From assembly GCF_014654785.1 (NCBI RefSeq), contig NZ_BNBD01000001.1:372001-436000 (forward strand): a stretch of DNA of 64,000 nucleotides, read 5' to 3'. The DNA is from Streptomyces mashuensis (GTDB lineage: Bacteria; Actinomycetota; Actinomycetes; Streptomycetales; Streptomycetaceae). The notes below the pieces were generated by a model. It was not told where the DNA came from. It was given only the letters and a program-made list of their open reading frames with translations, and did no database searches. This document shows, in pieces, positions 1 through 8,463 of the stretch (position 1 is the first letter of the stretch; the number at the start of each line of letters is the position of its first letter). The translations under genes and the position numbers were made by a program.

Positions 1-1
1 C

Positions 2-631
2 GGGCCCGACGCGGTGGTGGAGGTGGTGCCGTGGAGCGCCGAGGTGGTGCGGTTCCTCTACTGGCCCGTCGTCATCCTGCTGTCCGTCGCCTTCCTCACC
101 ACGCTGTACCACGTCTCGGTGCCCGTCCGCTCGCCCTGGGCGGAGGACATCCCGGGCGCCTTCGTGGCCCTCACGATGTGGGTGCTGGGCAGCTTCCTGC
201 TGCGCATCTACCTGACCCACACCGTGGAGGGCGTGACGATCTACGGGTCGCTGGCGGCGCCCGTGGCCGTGCTGCTGTGGATCGGTGTCTCGGCGTTCGC
301 GGTGCTCGTGGGCGCCGCCGTCAACGCCGCCCTGGACCGCGTCTGGCCGTCGGTCACCACCGCCACGGCCCGCGCCGAGGTCGACCGCAAGCGCGAGGCC
401 GCCGTGCTGCAGGCGGCCCGGGAGCGCGCCGCCGCCGCCCTCGTCCACGAGTACGAGGACGACCCGTACGAGGAACCGGAGGACGGCGCGACGGCCCGGG
501 ACCACGAGCCGCCCTCGGAGTTCCCCGAGCGGTGGGCGCAGTTCCTGCCGCCCGAGGACGTCCGCTCCCGGCTGCACAAGCCCGAGCACCAGCCCAAGCA
601 CGCGAGGCACGCCAAGCCGCGCAAGGGCTAG
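2..631 (+). CDS. YihY/BrkB-family membrane protein, C-terminal part
   Basis: The reading frame is open to the left edge, so the N-terminus lies outside the window. The visible part, about 209 residues, has three hydrophobic segments (roughly residues 15-35, 50-70 and 85-110). Around them are short motifs such as PWAEDIPGAF and VEGVTIYGSLAAP that are typical of the last transmembrane helices of YihY/virulence factor BrkB proteins, followed by a charged cytoplasmic tail ending in a Lys/Arg/His-rich stretch. The substrate of the family is not established, and the old RNase BN assignment is wrong. It converges with the acyltransferase gene downstream, with only 10 bp between the two stops. The family call rests on the C-terminal half only. 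Confidence 0.75.
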   Translation, partial: GPDAVVEVVPWSAEVVRFLYWPVVILLSVAFLTTLYHVSVPVRSPWAEDIPGAFVALTMWVLGSFLLRIYLTHTVEGVTIYGSLAAPVAVLLWIGVSAFAVLVGAAVNAALDRVWPSVTTATARAEVDRKREAAVLQAARERAAAALVHEYEDDPYEEPEDGATARDHEPPSEFPERWAQFLPPEDVRSRLHKPEHQPKHARHAKPRKG

Positions 632-641
632 GGCGCCGCGG

Positions 642-1973
642 CTAGGCTCCCTGGCTCTCCGACCCCGAACGGGTGGGCGCCGCGTCGGGCGACGCCTGGC
701 GCCCCACGGTGGGGTTCTGCTGCGGCTGCGGCTGCGGCTGGGCCTGGCGCACCAGGAGGCCGTCGCCGTGCGGCGACGGGCGCGGGACGCTCCCGGGGCC
801 GTGCGGCGCCAGGTCCGCGTGGTTGGGGAACTTCTTCAGCGCCGGCTCGTACCGGGTGGGCGCGAGGAGCGGGGCCACCCACCGGAGGACGACGTTGCCG
901 AGCGTGGAGGTGTGCCGGATGTACAGGTCCAGCGGGACGAGCTCGCTGCCCATCCGGCGCTTCGGCTCGTAGTTCATGGGGGTGCTGTAGATCCACCGGT
1001 AGCCGTGGGACGCCGCCCAGTCGAACAGGTCGCTCATGATCCGGTAGTAGAGGTGGAGGTCCAGGGCCTTCGGGTACTCGAGGCCGAGGTACTCGTCGTA
1101 GACCGCCCCGTCGTGCAGCAGGCACAGCTTGAAGGCGACGGCCTCGCCGTCGGCCGTGCGCCAGACGAAGAACCGGGTGCGGTCCGGCATCCGCCGGGCC
1201 AGCTCCAGGAAGAAGTCCGTGTTGAGCCGCTCGAAGCGGCGGTCCGCGCGCTCGAAGACCTGGAGGTAGAGCGCGTACAGCGACTCCGCCAGCGCCTCGT
1301 CGATCTCGTCGTGGACGGTCAGGTGCACCGCGCGCGCCCCCTGCGTGGCGCGCAGGTGCCGCCGGATGCCCTGCCGCGACGACCTGCCCAGCCGGGTCCG
1401 CAGGTGCTCGTCGAAGCTGCCGGCGGCCAGGGACAGGCGGGTCAGCGGCAGGCTGGGGAGCGTGGCGAAGCCGCGCTGCCGGAAGGGCTCTCCCATGACG
1501 TCCCGGTAGCGGCTCGGGAAGTCCTTCATGACGATCAGCGAGGCCCGCGCCTGCCGCGCGGCGTCGCGCAGCCCGGCCGCGAGGACGCGGGCGCACTGCG
1601 CCCGGCCCTCCGGGCTCGCGCCCGTGAGGTGGCCCTCGCCCGCCGCGCCGCCGACCATCATCGTCCGGGCGAACAGGAAGCGCGGGAAGAGCCGGCGCGG
1701 GGCGGCGAGGACGCGCTTGAGGGCGGGGCTGACGCCCATCAGCATGTCCTGGTCGACCAGGAAGAAGGGCTGGACGCCCAACTCCTCGCCGTCCTCGCCG
1801 AGGACCAGGAAGCGGCCGAAGTCGTAGCCGTCGATGGTCGCCTCGACGACGTCGTAGTACCGGCTGTCCTTCCGCTCGTGCGCGAAGGTCGCGTCCCACA
1901 GCGCGCGCACCGGCGCCCGGTCGGCATCGCTCTTCGACAGTTCCCGGATCTCTCCACAGACGCGTGGTCGCAT
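642..1973 (-). CDS. FemAB/GNAT-like N-acyltransferase (Acetyltransf_6 type)
   Basis: 443 residues, no signal peptide. The central part (about residues 190-360) has the FemAB/GNAT-fold pattern, with a YALYLQVFERADRRF helix, RTRFFVWR and a DGAVYDEYLGLEY strand block seen in Acetyltransf_6 proteins that acylate amino groups of cell-wall or lipid precursors. The last 60 residues are low complexity, rich in Pro, Gln and His, and probably disordered. The ATG at 1973 is the first start in a conserved-looking frame; no strong Shine-Dalgarno precedes it. It is transcribed divergently from rsgA across a 330-bp gap. The acceptor substrate cannot be read from sequence. Confidence 0.6.
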   Translation of the reverse strand: MRPRVCGEIRELSKSDADRAPVRALWDATFAHERKDSRYYDVVEATIDGYDFGRFLVLGEDGEELGVQPFFLVDQDMLMGVSPALKRVLAAPRRLFPRFLFARTMMVGGAAGEGHLTGASPEGRAQCARVLAAGLRDAARQARASLIVMKDFPSRYRDVMGEPFRQRGFATLPSLPLTRLSLAAGSFDEHLRTRLGRSSRQGIRRHLRATQGARAVHLTVHDEIDEALAESLYALYLQVFERADRRFERLNTDFFLELARRMPDRTRFFVWRTADGEAVAFKLCLLHDGAVYDEYLGLEYPKALDLHLYYRIMSDLFDWAASHGYRWIYSTPMNYEPKRRMGSELVPLDLYIRHTSTLGNVVLRWVAPLLAPTRYEPALKKFPNHADLAPHGPGSVPRPSPHGDGLLVRQAQPQPQPQQNPTVGRQASPDAAPTRSGSESQGA

Positions 1974-2303
1974 GTCCGTACGTCGTCTCCCTGCGCCTGC
2001 CGTCGGGCGGGCTTCGGCTCGGCCTGAAGCTGATCAACGAGCGGGCCCAGTATGACGGGACGAGAGGCACAAATCGCGCAACAGCGCCTTTAGTCGCACG
2101 TTTGGGTGAACGGTGGGGTGGCCGGCGGGCCGCGCGGGGGCCGCGCGGAAATTCGCTCGCGGACCGCGCCCGCCCCTCCCTACGATCCCCGCGTACCCGC
2201 ACACGTCACGACCCAGGAGGTGACCTCGCGATGACTGTCGTCGCCACGGGCCACGCCCGTACTCGGAAGACATCCATCCGTTCCCTCCCGAAGGACCACC
2301 GAC
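1974..2303. other. 330-bp divergent intergenic region
   Basis: This gap separates the acyltransferase (leftward) from rsgA (rightward) and should hold both promoters. A CATACT hexamer on the minus strand (2049-2054) is a possible -10 for the acyltransferase, but no well-spaced -35 partner is visible. The rightward half carries a strong ribosome-binding sequence (AGGAGGTGA, 2216-2224) in front of a short reading frame described separately. No RNA gene or repeat is evident. Confidence 0.4.
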
Positions 2304-2374
2304 GTGTCCGCACACCTTTCCCGACCGCTCTCCCACCCGCTCGTCCGCTACGGCTGGGACAGCCGCTTCGCTGA
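2231..2374 (+). CDS. possible 47-residue leader ORF overlapping rsgA start
   Basis: The ATG at 2231 sits 6 nt after a near-perfect AGGAGGTGA, a better ribosome-binding site than that of rsgA itself. The frame runs 47 codons and ends 70 nt inside rsgA in another frame. The peptide is basic (TGHARTRKTS, KDHRRVR) and matches no family I know. It could be a translated leader that tunes rsgA translation by coupling, or a chance frame. RBS strength is the only support. Confidence 0.25.
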   Translation: MTVVATGHARTRKTSIRSLPKDHRRVRTPFPTALPPARPLRLGQPLR

Positions 2375-3410
2375 CGTCTTCGCCGCCGTCCACGCCGGCC
2401 GGGACCTCGTCCCCGGCCGCATCGTGCGCGTCGACCGCGGCCGCTGCGACGTGGTCGTCGCCGACGGCGACGGCGTCCGCACCGTCCTGGCCGACGCCGC
2501 CCCCGTCGCCACCGGCGACCCGCTGGCCGTCATGTGCACGGGCGACTGGGCCGCCGTCGACCTCGCCGCCGGGCACGTACGGGCGCTGCTGCCGCGCCGC
2601 ACCGCGTTCGTGCGCGCCACCTCGTCCCAGCGGTCCGAGGGCCAGATCCTCGCCGCCAACGTCGACCACGCGCTGATCGCGGTCTCCCTGGCCGTCGACC
2701 TGGACCTGGGCCGCATCGAGCGGTTCACCGCCCTCGCGTGGGAGAGCGGCGCCCGGCCCGTCCTGGTGCTCACCAAGGCCGACCTGGTGCCCGGCCCGGC
2801 CCTGGAGCACCTGGTGGCCGACGCCGGGGGCGCCGCGCCCGGCGTGCCCGTGCACGCGGTGAGCGCCCTCACCGGGGCCGGCCTCGACACCCTGGCCGCC
2901 GCCCTGTCCGACGGCACCTCCGTGCTGCTGGGCGTGTCCGGCGCCGGCAAGTCCACCCTCGCCAACGCCCTCGTCGGCGCGGACGTGCAGGCCGTACGGG
3001 CCGCGCGCGACCGCGACGGCAAGGGCCGGCACACCACCACCACGCGCGACCTGCTGCCGCTGCCCGGCGGCGGTGTCCTCATCGACACGCCGGGCCTGCG
3101 CGGGGTGGGCCTGTGGGACGCCGGGGAGGGCCTGGCCCGGACGTTCGCGGAGATCGAGGAGCTCGCCGCCGAGTGCCGCTTTTACGACTGTGGCCACTCC
3201 GGCGAACCGGGCTGCGCGGTCGGCGCCGCCCTCGACGCCGGCGAGCTGACCGAGCGCCGCCTGGAGAGCTACCGCAAGCTCCAGCGCGAGAACGCCCGCA
3301 TCGCCGCGCGCACCGACGCCCGGCTGCGCGCCGAGATGCGCCGCGACTGGAAGGCGAAGCAGGCCGAGGGCCGCTGGCACGCCGCCAACAAGCGGGGCGG
3401 CGGCCGGTAA
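2304..3410 (+). CDS. rsgA: ribosome small-subunit-dependent GTPase RsgA
   Basis: A 368-residue circularly permuted GTPase that assists late 30S subunit maturation. The G motifs appear in permuted order: G4 VLTKADLV (about residue 153), G1/P-loop GVSGAGKST (about 210), then switch II DTPGLRGVG (about 260). An N-terminal OB-like domain precedes them (VPGRIVRVDRGRCDVVVADG). The C-terminal zinc site ECRFYDCGHSGEPGC gives the Cys-x4-Cys-x-His-x5-Cys ligands of the family. Length is normal for the actinobacterial form. The GTG at 2304 follows a weak GAAGGA. A perfect hairpin lies directly after the stop. Confidence 0.95.
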   Translation: MSAHLSRPLSHPLVRYGWDSRFADVFAAVHAGRDLVPGRIVRVDRGRCDVVVADGDGVRTVLADAAPVATGDPLAVMCTGDWAAVDLAAGHVRALLPRRTAFVRATSSQRSEGQILAANVDHALIAVSLAVDLDLGRIERFTALAWESGARPVLVLTKADLVPGPALEHLVADAGGAAPGVPVHAVSALTGAGLDTLAAALSDGTSVLLGVSGAGKSTLANALVGADVQAVRAARDRDGKGRHTTTTRDLLPLPGGGVLIDTPGLRGVGLWDAGEGLARTFAEIEELAAECRFYDCGHSGEPGCAVGAALDAGELTERRLESYRKLQRENARIAARTDARLRAEMRRDWKAKQAEGRWHAANKRGGGR

Positions 3411-3428
3411 GGGGGCCGGCACGGTGGT

Positions 3429-3464
3429 GGACATGGCCCTCGCCGCCCGGCGAGGGCCATGTCC
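3429..3464. terminator. perfect 16-bp inverted repeat after rsgA
   Basis: The arms GGACATGGCCCTCGCC (3429-3444) and their exact complement (3449-3464) enclose a GCCC tetraloop. It begins 18 bp after the rsgA stop and ends 45 bp before the Ada/AlkA start. A transcription terminator is the simplest reading, although there is no U-tract. Because it lies immediately upstream of the repair gene's promoter region, an operator role for that gene is also possible. Confidence 0.65.
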
Positions 3465-3508
3465 GATTCCCGCCAGTGATCGCCCCGGCGGCGGCGCAGA
3501 CTGGACAC

Positions 3509-5050
3509 ATGACCGCCTCCGCCGCCGACTCCCCTCCCGGCCCCGCCACCGACCTCGACGACGTCCGCTACCAGGCGGTACGCAGCCGCGACGCCCGCTT
3601 CGACGGCGCGTTCTTCACCGCCGTGCGGACCACCGGCATCTACTGCCGGCCCAGCTGCCCCGCGGTCACCCCCAAGCGCGCCAACGTCCGCTTCTACCCC
3701 TCGGCCGCCGCCGCCCAGCGCGCCGGCTTCCGCGCCTGCCGCCGCTGCCGCCCCGACGCCGCCCCCGGCTCCGCGCAGTGGAACGTCCGCGCCGACCTCA
3801 CCGGCCGTGCCATGCGGCTGATCGACGACGGCGTCGTCGACCGGGAGGGCGTGGCCGGCCTCGCCGCCCGCCTCGGCTACAGCACCCGCCAGGTGCACCG
3901 GCAGCTCACCGAGGAGCTGGGCGCCGGCCCGGTCGCCCTGGCCCGCGCCCGGCGCGCCCACACCGCGCGCATCCTGCTCCAGACCACCGACCTGCCCATC
4001 ACCGAGGTCGCCTTCGCCGCCGGCTTCGCCAGCGTCCGCCAGTTCAACGACACGATCCGCGCCGTCTACGCCCGCACCCCCGGCGAACTGCGCGCCCACG
4101 CCGGCCGCCGCCCGGACGCCGGCGCCGGGACCGGCGCCATCCCGCTGCGCCTCGCCCACCGCGGCGCGTACGCCGCCGCGCAGGTCTTCGGCTTCCTGGA
4201 GCGCCGCGCCATCGCCGGCGTCGAGGAGGTGACCGGCGCACCCGGCGCCCGCCTCTACCGCCGCACCCTGCGGCTGCCCTACGGCACCGGTGTCGCCGAG
4301 GTCGCCGAGCCGCCCGCCGGCGGCCGCGGGCACGGCGCCTGGCTCGACTGCCGGCTGCACCTCACCGACCCGCGCGACCTGGCCACCGCCGTGCAGCGCG
4401 TCCGCCGCCTGTTCGACCTGGACGCCGACCCGTGCGCCGTCGCCGCGCACCTGGGCGCCGACCCCCGGCTGGCGCCGCTGGTCGCGGCGCGCCCCGGGCT
4501 GCGGTCGCCCGGCGCCGCCGACGGCGAGGAGCTGGCGGTGCGGGCCGTCCTGGGCCAGCAGGTGACGGTGGCCGCCGCGGCGCGGCTCGGCGCCCGGCTG
4601 GTCGCCGCGTACGGCAAGCCGCTGCCCGCGCCCGACGGCGGCCTCACCCACCTCTTCCCCGACCCCGACAGCCTCGCCGGGGCCGACCTCGCCGAGCTCG
4701 GCATGCCGGACGCCCGCCGCCGCACCCTGCGCACGCTCGCCACCGCCCTGGCCGACGGCACCGTCGCCCTCGACGCCGGCGCCGACCGGGACGAGGCCGA
4801 ACGGGCCCTGGTGGCCCTGCCGGGCATCGGCCCGTGGACCGCCGGCTACGTCCGCATGCGCGCCCTGGGCGACCCCGACGTCTTCCTGCCCGGCGACGCC
4901 GGCGTCCGGCACGGGCTCACCGCCCTGGGCGGAGCCCTCACCGACGCCGCCGCCTGGCGGCCCTGGCGCTCCTACGCCCTGCACCATCTGTGGCAGCACG
5001 CGACGGACACCGCCGCCCCCGCCGCGCGCCGCACCCGCACACCCCGCTGA
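3509..5050 (+). CDS. alkA: Ada/AraC/AlkA fusion: DNA methylation sensor and 3-methyladenine glycosylase
   Basis: A 513-residue three-part protein. Residues 10-90 are the Ada zinc domain that takes methyl groups from DNA phosphotriesters; the acceptor and zinc cysteines lie in GIYCRPSCPAVTPKR and FRACRRCRPD. Residues 95-190 are an AraC-type double HTH (LAARLGYSTRQVHRQL; ITEVAFAAGFASVRQFN). Residues 200-500 are the AlkA glycosylase: helix-hairpin-helix ALPGIGPWTAGYVRMRA, followed by the catalytic Asp in FLPGDAGVRHG. It should both sense alkylation damage and excise alkylated bases. The methyltransferase gene follows 25 bp downstream, forming an Ada-like operon. The ATG at 3509 lies only 45 bp after the hairpin, so the transcript may be nearly leaderless. 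Confidence 0.92.
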   Translation: MTASAADSPPGPATDLDDVRYQAVRSRDARFDGAFFTAVRTTGIYCRPSCPAVTPKRANVRFYPSAAAAQRAGFRACRRCRPDAAPGSAQWNVRADLTGRAMRLIDDGVVDREGVAGLAARLGYSTRQVHRQLTEELGAGPVALARARRAHTARILLQTTDLPITEVAFAAGFASVRQFNDTIRAVYARTPGELRAHAGRRPDAGAGTGAIPLRLAHRGAYAAAQVFGFLERRAIAGVEEVTGAPGARLYRRTLRLPYGTGVAEVAEPPAGGRGHGAWLDCRLHLTDPRDLATAVQRVRRLFDLDADPCAVAAHLGADPRLAPLVAARPGLRSPGAADGEELAVRAVLGQQVTVAAAARLGARLVAAYGKPLPAPDGGLTHLFPDPDSLAGADLAELGMPDARRRTLRTLATALADGTVALDAGADRDEAERALVALPGIGPWTAGYVRMRALGDPDVFLPGDAGVRHGLTALGGALTDAAAWRPWRSYALHHLWQHATDTAAPAARRTRTPR

Positions 5051-5075
5051 AGCACGCCTGTTGAAGGATGACCCG

Positions 5076-5585
5076 ATGTTCTGGACCGGACCCTGGACCA
5101 CGCTCGACAGCCCGCTCGGGCCGCTGCTGCTCACCGGCCTGCCCTCGGCCACCGCGCCCGGCGGTACGGCCCTGGTCTCCCTGACCGTGCCCGGCCAGAA
5201 GAAGGCCCCCGTGCCCGCGCCGGACGTGCCCCCGGCGCCCGGGGCGTTCGCCGAGGCGCGGCGGCAGCTGGACGCGTACTTCGCGGGCGACGCGAAGGAC
5301 TTCGCCCTGGAGTACGCGGCCGGGGGCACCGACTTCCGGCGCGCGGTGTGGGCTGCGCTCGACGCCCTGCCCTACGGCGCCACCGTCACCTACGGCGAGC
5401 TGGCCGACCGGGTGGGCGCGCCCCGGGCTGCGGTGCGTGCCGTGGCCGGGGCGATCGGCGCCAACCCGCTGCTGGTGGTGCGGCCCTGCCACCGCGTGAT
5501 CGGCGCCGACGGCTCGCTCATCGGCTACGCGGGCGGCCTCGACCGCAAGCGGCGGCTGCTCGCCCTGGAGGGCGTCGCGGTCTGA
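5076..5585 (+). CDS. ogt: methylated-DNA--[protein]-cysteine S-methyltransferase
   Basis: A suicide DNA repair protein of 169 residues that removes the methyl group from O6-methylguanine. The active-site PCHRV is present (VVRPCHRVIGADGSLIGYAGG), with the Arg-finger helix region FRRAVWAALDALPYGATVTYGEL before it. The start at ATG 5076 is preferred over an in-frame TTG at 5061 because AAGGA (5064-5068) lies 7 nt before it. It follows the Ada/AlkA gene closely on the same strand, so both should be co-expressed in response to alkylation. It converges with a LuxR-type regulator gene 21 bp downstream. Confidence 0.93.
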   Translation: MFWTGPWTTLDSPLGPLLLTGLPSATAPGGTALVSLTVPGQKKAPVPAPDVPPAPGAFAEARRQLDAYFAGDAKDFALEYAAGGTDFRRAVWAALDALPYGATVTYGELADRVGAPRAAVRAVAGAIGANPLLVVRPCHRVIGADGSLIGYAGGLDRKRRLLALEGVAV

Positions 5586-5606
5586 ACGAGGCCGGGCGAG
5601 GCGGGC

Positions 5607-6302
5607 TCAGTCCCGTACCGCCCAGCCCTGTTCGGCGGCGTACCAGCCCAGTTGCAGCCGGGTGGTCACACCGGCCAGCTCCATCAGGCGCTTGACGCGC
5701 CGCTGCACCGTGCGCAGGCCCACGCCCAGCTGTTTGGCCGCGCTCGCGTCCGTCAGCCCGGCCAGCAGCAGGTCCAGCACCCGCAGGTCGAGGGCGTCGG
5801 GCGCGGCCGTCACGGGGAGCGGGGGCACCGGCAGCGGGGGGCGGCCCTCGTGCCACAGGTCCTCGAACAGGTCGACCAGACGGTTCAGCAGCGGGCCGGG
5901 CCCGACGAGGAGGGCCGCGCACTCGGTGGTGCCGGACACCAGCGGCAGCAACGCGCCACGGCGGTCGGCGATGACCAGTTCGGCGGGTATCCGGTCGACG
6001 ACCCGCAGCAGCGCGCCCCCCGGCACGGCGCCGGGCGCGGCCCGTTCGACGACGGTGCGCTGCGGCACGGCACCGGGCGCGGGCGGCGGCGCGGCCCAGG
6101 GCCGTTCCGTCAACTCGCCGCTCGCCTCCGTCAACATGGCGCACACTTCGTTGACCGCTCCGAGGCGCAGTCGCGCGAGCTGCCGGGTCACCGCCTCGAC
6201 CCCCGTGACGACCTCCATCCGGCCCCGGCCGTCGCCCCTTTCCCCAGGCGTTTCGCCGTGCGCCGCCCGTCTTCCGGCTTCCGTCTCCGTCGCTGTGAGC
6301 AC
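5607..6302 (-). CDS. LuxR-type HTH transcriptional regulator
   Basis: 231 residues. The C-terminal 60 carry a LuxR-type HTH: LTDASAAKQLGVGLRTVQRR is the DNA-recognition unit, followed by VKRLMELAGVTTRLQLGWYA. The N-terminal 150 residues resemble the sensory half of Streptomyces single-domain LuxR proteins (PAELVIADRRGALLPLV, TECAALLVGPGPLLNRLVDL) that often respond to metabolic state. No phospho-acceptor receiver domain is visible. The GTG at 6302 follows GGGGAGGG with a 6-nt spacer. It faces the PP2C-like gene across about 95 bp, suggesting linked control. Ligand unknown. Confidence 0.8.
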   Translation of the reverse strand: MLTATETEAGRRAAHGETPGERGDGRGRMEVVTGVEAVTRQLARLRLGAVNEVCAMLTEASGELTERPWAAPPPAPGAVPQRTVVERAAPGAVPGGALLRVVDRIPAELVIADRRGALLPLVSGTTECAALLVGPGPLLNRLVDLFEDLWHEGRPPLPVPPLPVTAAPDALDLRVLDLLLAGLTDASAAKQLGVGLRTVQRRVKRLMELAGVTTRLQLGWYAAEQGWAVRD

Positions 6303-6397
6303 GCGAGGCCCTCCCCATCCCTGCGTTCGTCGTACCGCTGCGGGACATCATCCCTGGGGTGGTGTTCGCCGTGCACTCTTCCCGTATGCCCCGGAGT

Positions 6398-8392
6398 ATG
6401 GACAATAAGGGCATGGATCAGCAGGGGGACCATTACGCCGAACAAGAGGACGCCTGGTGGCGCGAGTTGTACGGCCGCAGTGAACCCGACACCGGAGGCG
6501 TCGCCGCGGGCGACAGCCTCGACGAGAGATTCTCCTCCGCCTCGGCGGTGGTGAGTCCGGAGCCACCACGTACCCGGCAGCGGCCCAAACGGCCCCGGCC
6601 GCCCACCGAACCGCCGCCACCACCACCTCCGCCACCGCCGGTCGTCAGCGGCCCGGCGGCCACGGCCACCGCGCCCCCGACGGCGCCGCCGGGCCTCTCG
6701 CCCGCGCTGTCGGGCGGTGTGCCGCGGCAGACCAAGCGCTGGCCGCGCCCCGCCGGCGACGGCCTGCCCGTGCCCGTCAACCCGCAGCGCCCGGGCGGGA
6801 CTTCCCCGCCCACGGACGACGCGCCCCCCGCCGAGGACACCGGCCCGCCCCCACGGCAGGAGCGGCAGGAACGGCAGGAGCGGGACGCACGCGAGGACCG
6901 GGACGAGCGGGACGAGCGCGAGGGCCGGGACGAGCGGGACGAGCGCGAGGGCCGGGACGAGCGGGACGAGCGCGAGGGCCGGGACGAGCCGTACGACCGG
7001 CCGGAGCCGTCGGAGCCGCAGGCCGACGAGCCGTCGGCGGAGGCCCCGCCGCCGCCCGATCCCCGGACGCGCGTCTCGCCCCCGCCGCTGCCCGTCCCGC
7101 TCGACGCGGCCGAGGCGTCGGCGCCCCCGCCACCGCCCCGCGCCGCCCGCCCCATGGGGCCGGGCGCCACGGCGGGCAGCCCACCGGACGCCCCCGCGGT
7201 GCCCGCGGAGGACCGTTCCGAGGCCCGTCCGGCCGCCGCGGAGGGCGGGCCGGCCGCGCCCGCCGACATCACGGCCGTCATCGACGCCATCGACGCCCTC
7301 GAAGCCGTGGACGTCACCGGCACCGGCGGCCCGTGCGACACCACGGACATCTCCGAGGTGCCGCCGCCCACCCCCGTCCACCGGCCCGTGCCCCCGCCGC
7401 CCGTGCGGCGGCCCCTGGTGCGGCCCCGCGCCCCGGAGTTCGTCAGGCCCCGGCCGCCCACGTACGAGCCCGAGCCGACGGCCTGGCCGGCCGCCGACCC
7501 CGGCACGCTCCAGGACCTCGTCCCCGACACGGTCCTGGACGGCGCCCGCTACGGCACGTTCACCCTGCGGGCCGCGTCCGTGCGCGGCGACTCCGCCCGC
7601 TACCGCGGCGAGCCGCGCCGCGACGCCCTGCTCACCGCCCGGTTCGGGAGCGGCGAGGACGCCCTGCTGCTCGTCGCCATGGCCAGCGGTGCCCGCGCGT
7701 CCGAGGGGGCGCACCGCGCCGCCCGCGAGGTGTGCGAGTGGATCGCCGGCGCGGTCGGCCGCAGTCACGCCCGGCTCGTGGAGGACCTGCACGCCGGCCG
7801 CCGCGACGAGCTCAAGTCGGGGCTGCACCGGCTGACCGACCGCACGTACGGGCGGCTCCGCGTCCGCGCCGGCGACCTGGGCCTGGGGCCCGCCGAGTAC
7901 GCCGCCGGACTGCGCTGCCTGCTGCTGCCGGCCGACGCCCGGTGCCGCACCCGGGTGTTCTTCGGCGTCGGCGCGGGCGGACTGTTCCGGCTGCGCGAGG
8001 GCGCCTGGCAGGACCTCGACCCGGACCCGCCGGCCCCCGGCCGGGCGGCCGAGCCGGCGCACGGCTACGGCGCCGACTCCGGCTCCGTCGACCGGATCAC
8101 CGTGGACCTGGGCATCCCCACGCCCGGCACCACCCCGGTGGTCGACCCGGACGAGGTCCCCGGCGAGCCCTTCCGCTTCCGCGCCTCGGTCGCCCACCCC
8201 GGCGACACGCTGCTGCTGTGCACGACCGGCCTGGCCGACCCGCTGCGGGGCGAGCCGGAGCTGGGCGTGCGGCTGGCGGAGCGCTGGACGCGGCCCGAAC
8301 CGCCGGGCCTGGCCGAGTTCCTGGCCGACGTCCAGCTGCGCGTCAAGGGGTACGCGGACGACCGTACCGCCTGCGCGGTCCGGGAGGGGTGA
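6398..8392 (+). CDS. PP2C-like domain protein with long Pro/acid-rich N-terminus
   Basis: About 664 residues from ATG 6398; ATG 6413 is an equally plausible start with AAGG just before it. Residues 1-370 are low complexity (Pro runs, ERQERQERD, three RDERDEREG repeats) and probably disordered. Residues 380-660 follow the PP2C order (RGDSARYRGEPRRDALLTAR; TGLADPLRG; YADDRTACAV). The VADG metal-binding Asp motif is replaced by VAMASGA, so phosphatase activity is doubtful and a pseudophosphatase scaffold is possible. The next gene encodes a HATPase anti-sigma-type protein, a class often paired with PP2C proteins in Streptomyces. Confidence 0.7.
   Translation: MDNKGMDQQGDHYAEQEDAWWRELYGRSEPDTGGVAAGDSLDERFSSASAVVSPEPPRTRQRPKRPRPPTEPPPPPPPPPPVVSGPAATATAPPTAPPGLSPALSGGVPRQTKRWPRPAGDGLPVPVNPQRPGGTSPPTDDAPPAEDTGPPPRQERQERQERDAREDRDERDEREGRDERDEREGRDERDEREGRDEPYDRPEPSEPQADEPSAEAPPPPDPRTRVSPPPLPVPLDAAEASAPPPPPRAARPMGPGATAGSPPDAPAVPAEDRSEARPAAAEGGPAAPADITAVIDAIDALEAVDVTGTGGPCDTTDISEVPPPTPVHRPVPPPPVRRPLVRPRAPEFVRPRPPTYEPEPTAWPAADPGTLQDLVPDTVLDGARYGTFTLRAASVRGDSARYRGEPRRDALLTARFGSGEDALLLVAMASGARASEGAHRAAREVCEWIAGAVGRSHARLVEDLHAGRRDELKSGLHRLTDRTYGRLRVRAGDLGLGPAEYAAGLRCLLLPADARCRTRVFFGVGAGGLFRLREGAWQDLDPDPPAPGRAAEPAHGYGADSGSVDRITVDLGIPTPGTTPVVDPDEVPGEPFRFRASVAHPGDTLLLCTTGLADPLRGEPELGVRLAERWTRPEPPGLAEFLADVQLRVKGYADDRTACAVREG
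6899..6988 (+). repeat. 27-bp tandem repeat inside the PP2C-like gene
   Basis: Three perfect 27-bp copies (6899-6925, 6926-6952, 6953-6979) plus a 9-bp partial copy, in frame, each coding RDERDEREG. The perfect copies suggest recent slippage expansion, and copy number is likely to vary between strains. Confidence 0.95.
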
Positions 8393-8463
8393 CCCGCCGC
8401 CGGCCACTGTCCCCGCCCCCGCGTCCCCGCCCCTTTCCGGTCGTGTTTCCCCGCGTGACGGCA

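Noticed and set aside
2034..3434. 466-codon minus-strand frame opposite rsgA
   Set aside because: It is a shadow frame: Gly/Ala/Arg/Val-rich without motifs, opposite a gene with complete GTPase signatures.
3269..5329. 686-codon minus-strand frame opposite alkA/ogt
   Set aside because: It is generated by the GC3 bias of the sense genes; no domain is visible.
8393..8463. Possible small RNA or terminator after the PP2C-like gene
   Set aside because: The stretch is simply pyrimidine-rich; I find no stable stem apart from the separate palindrome.
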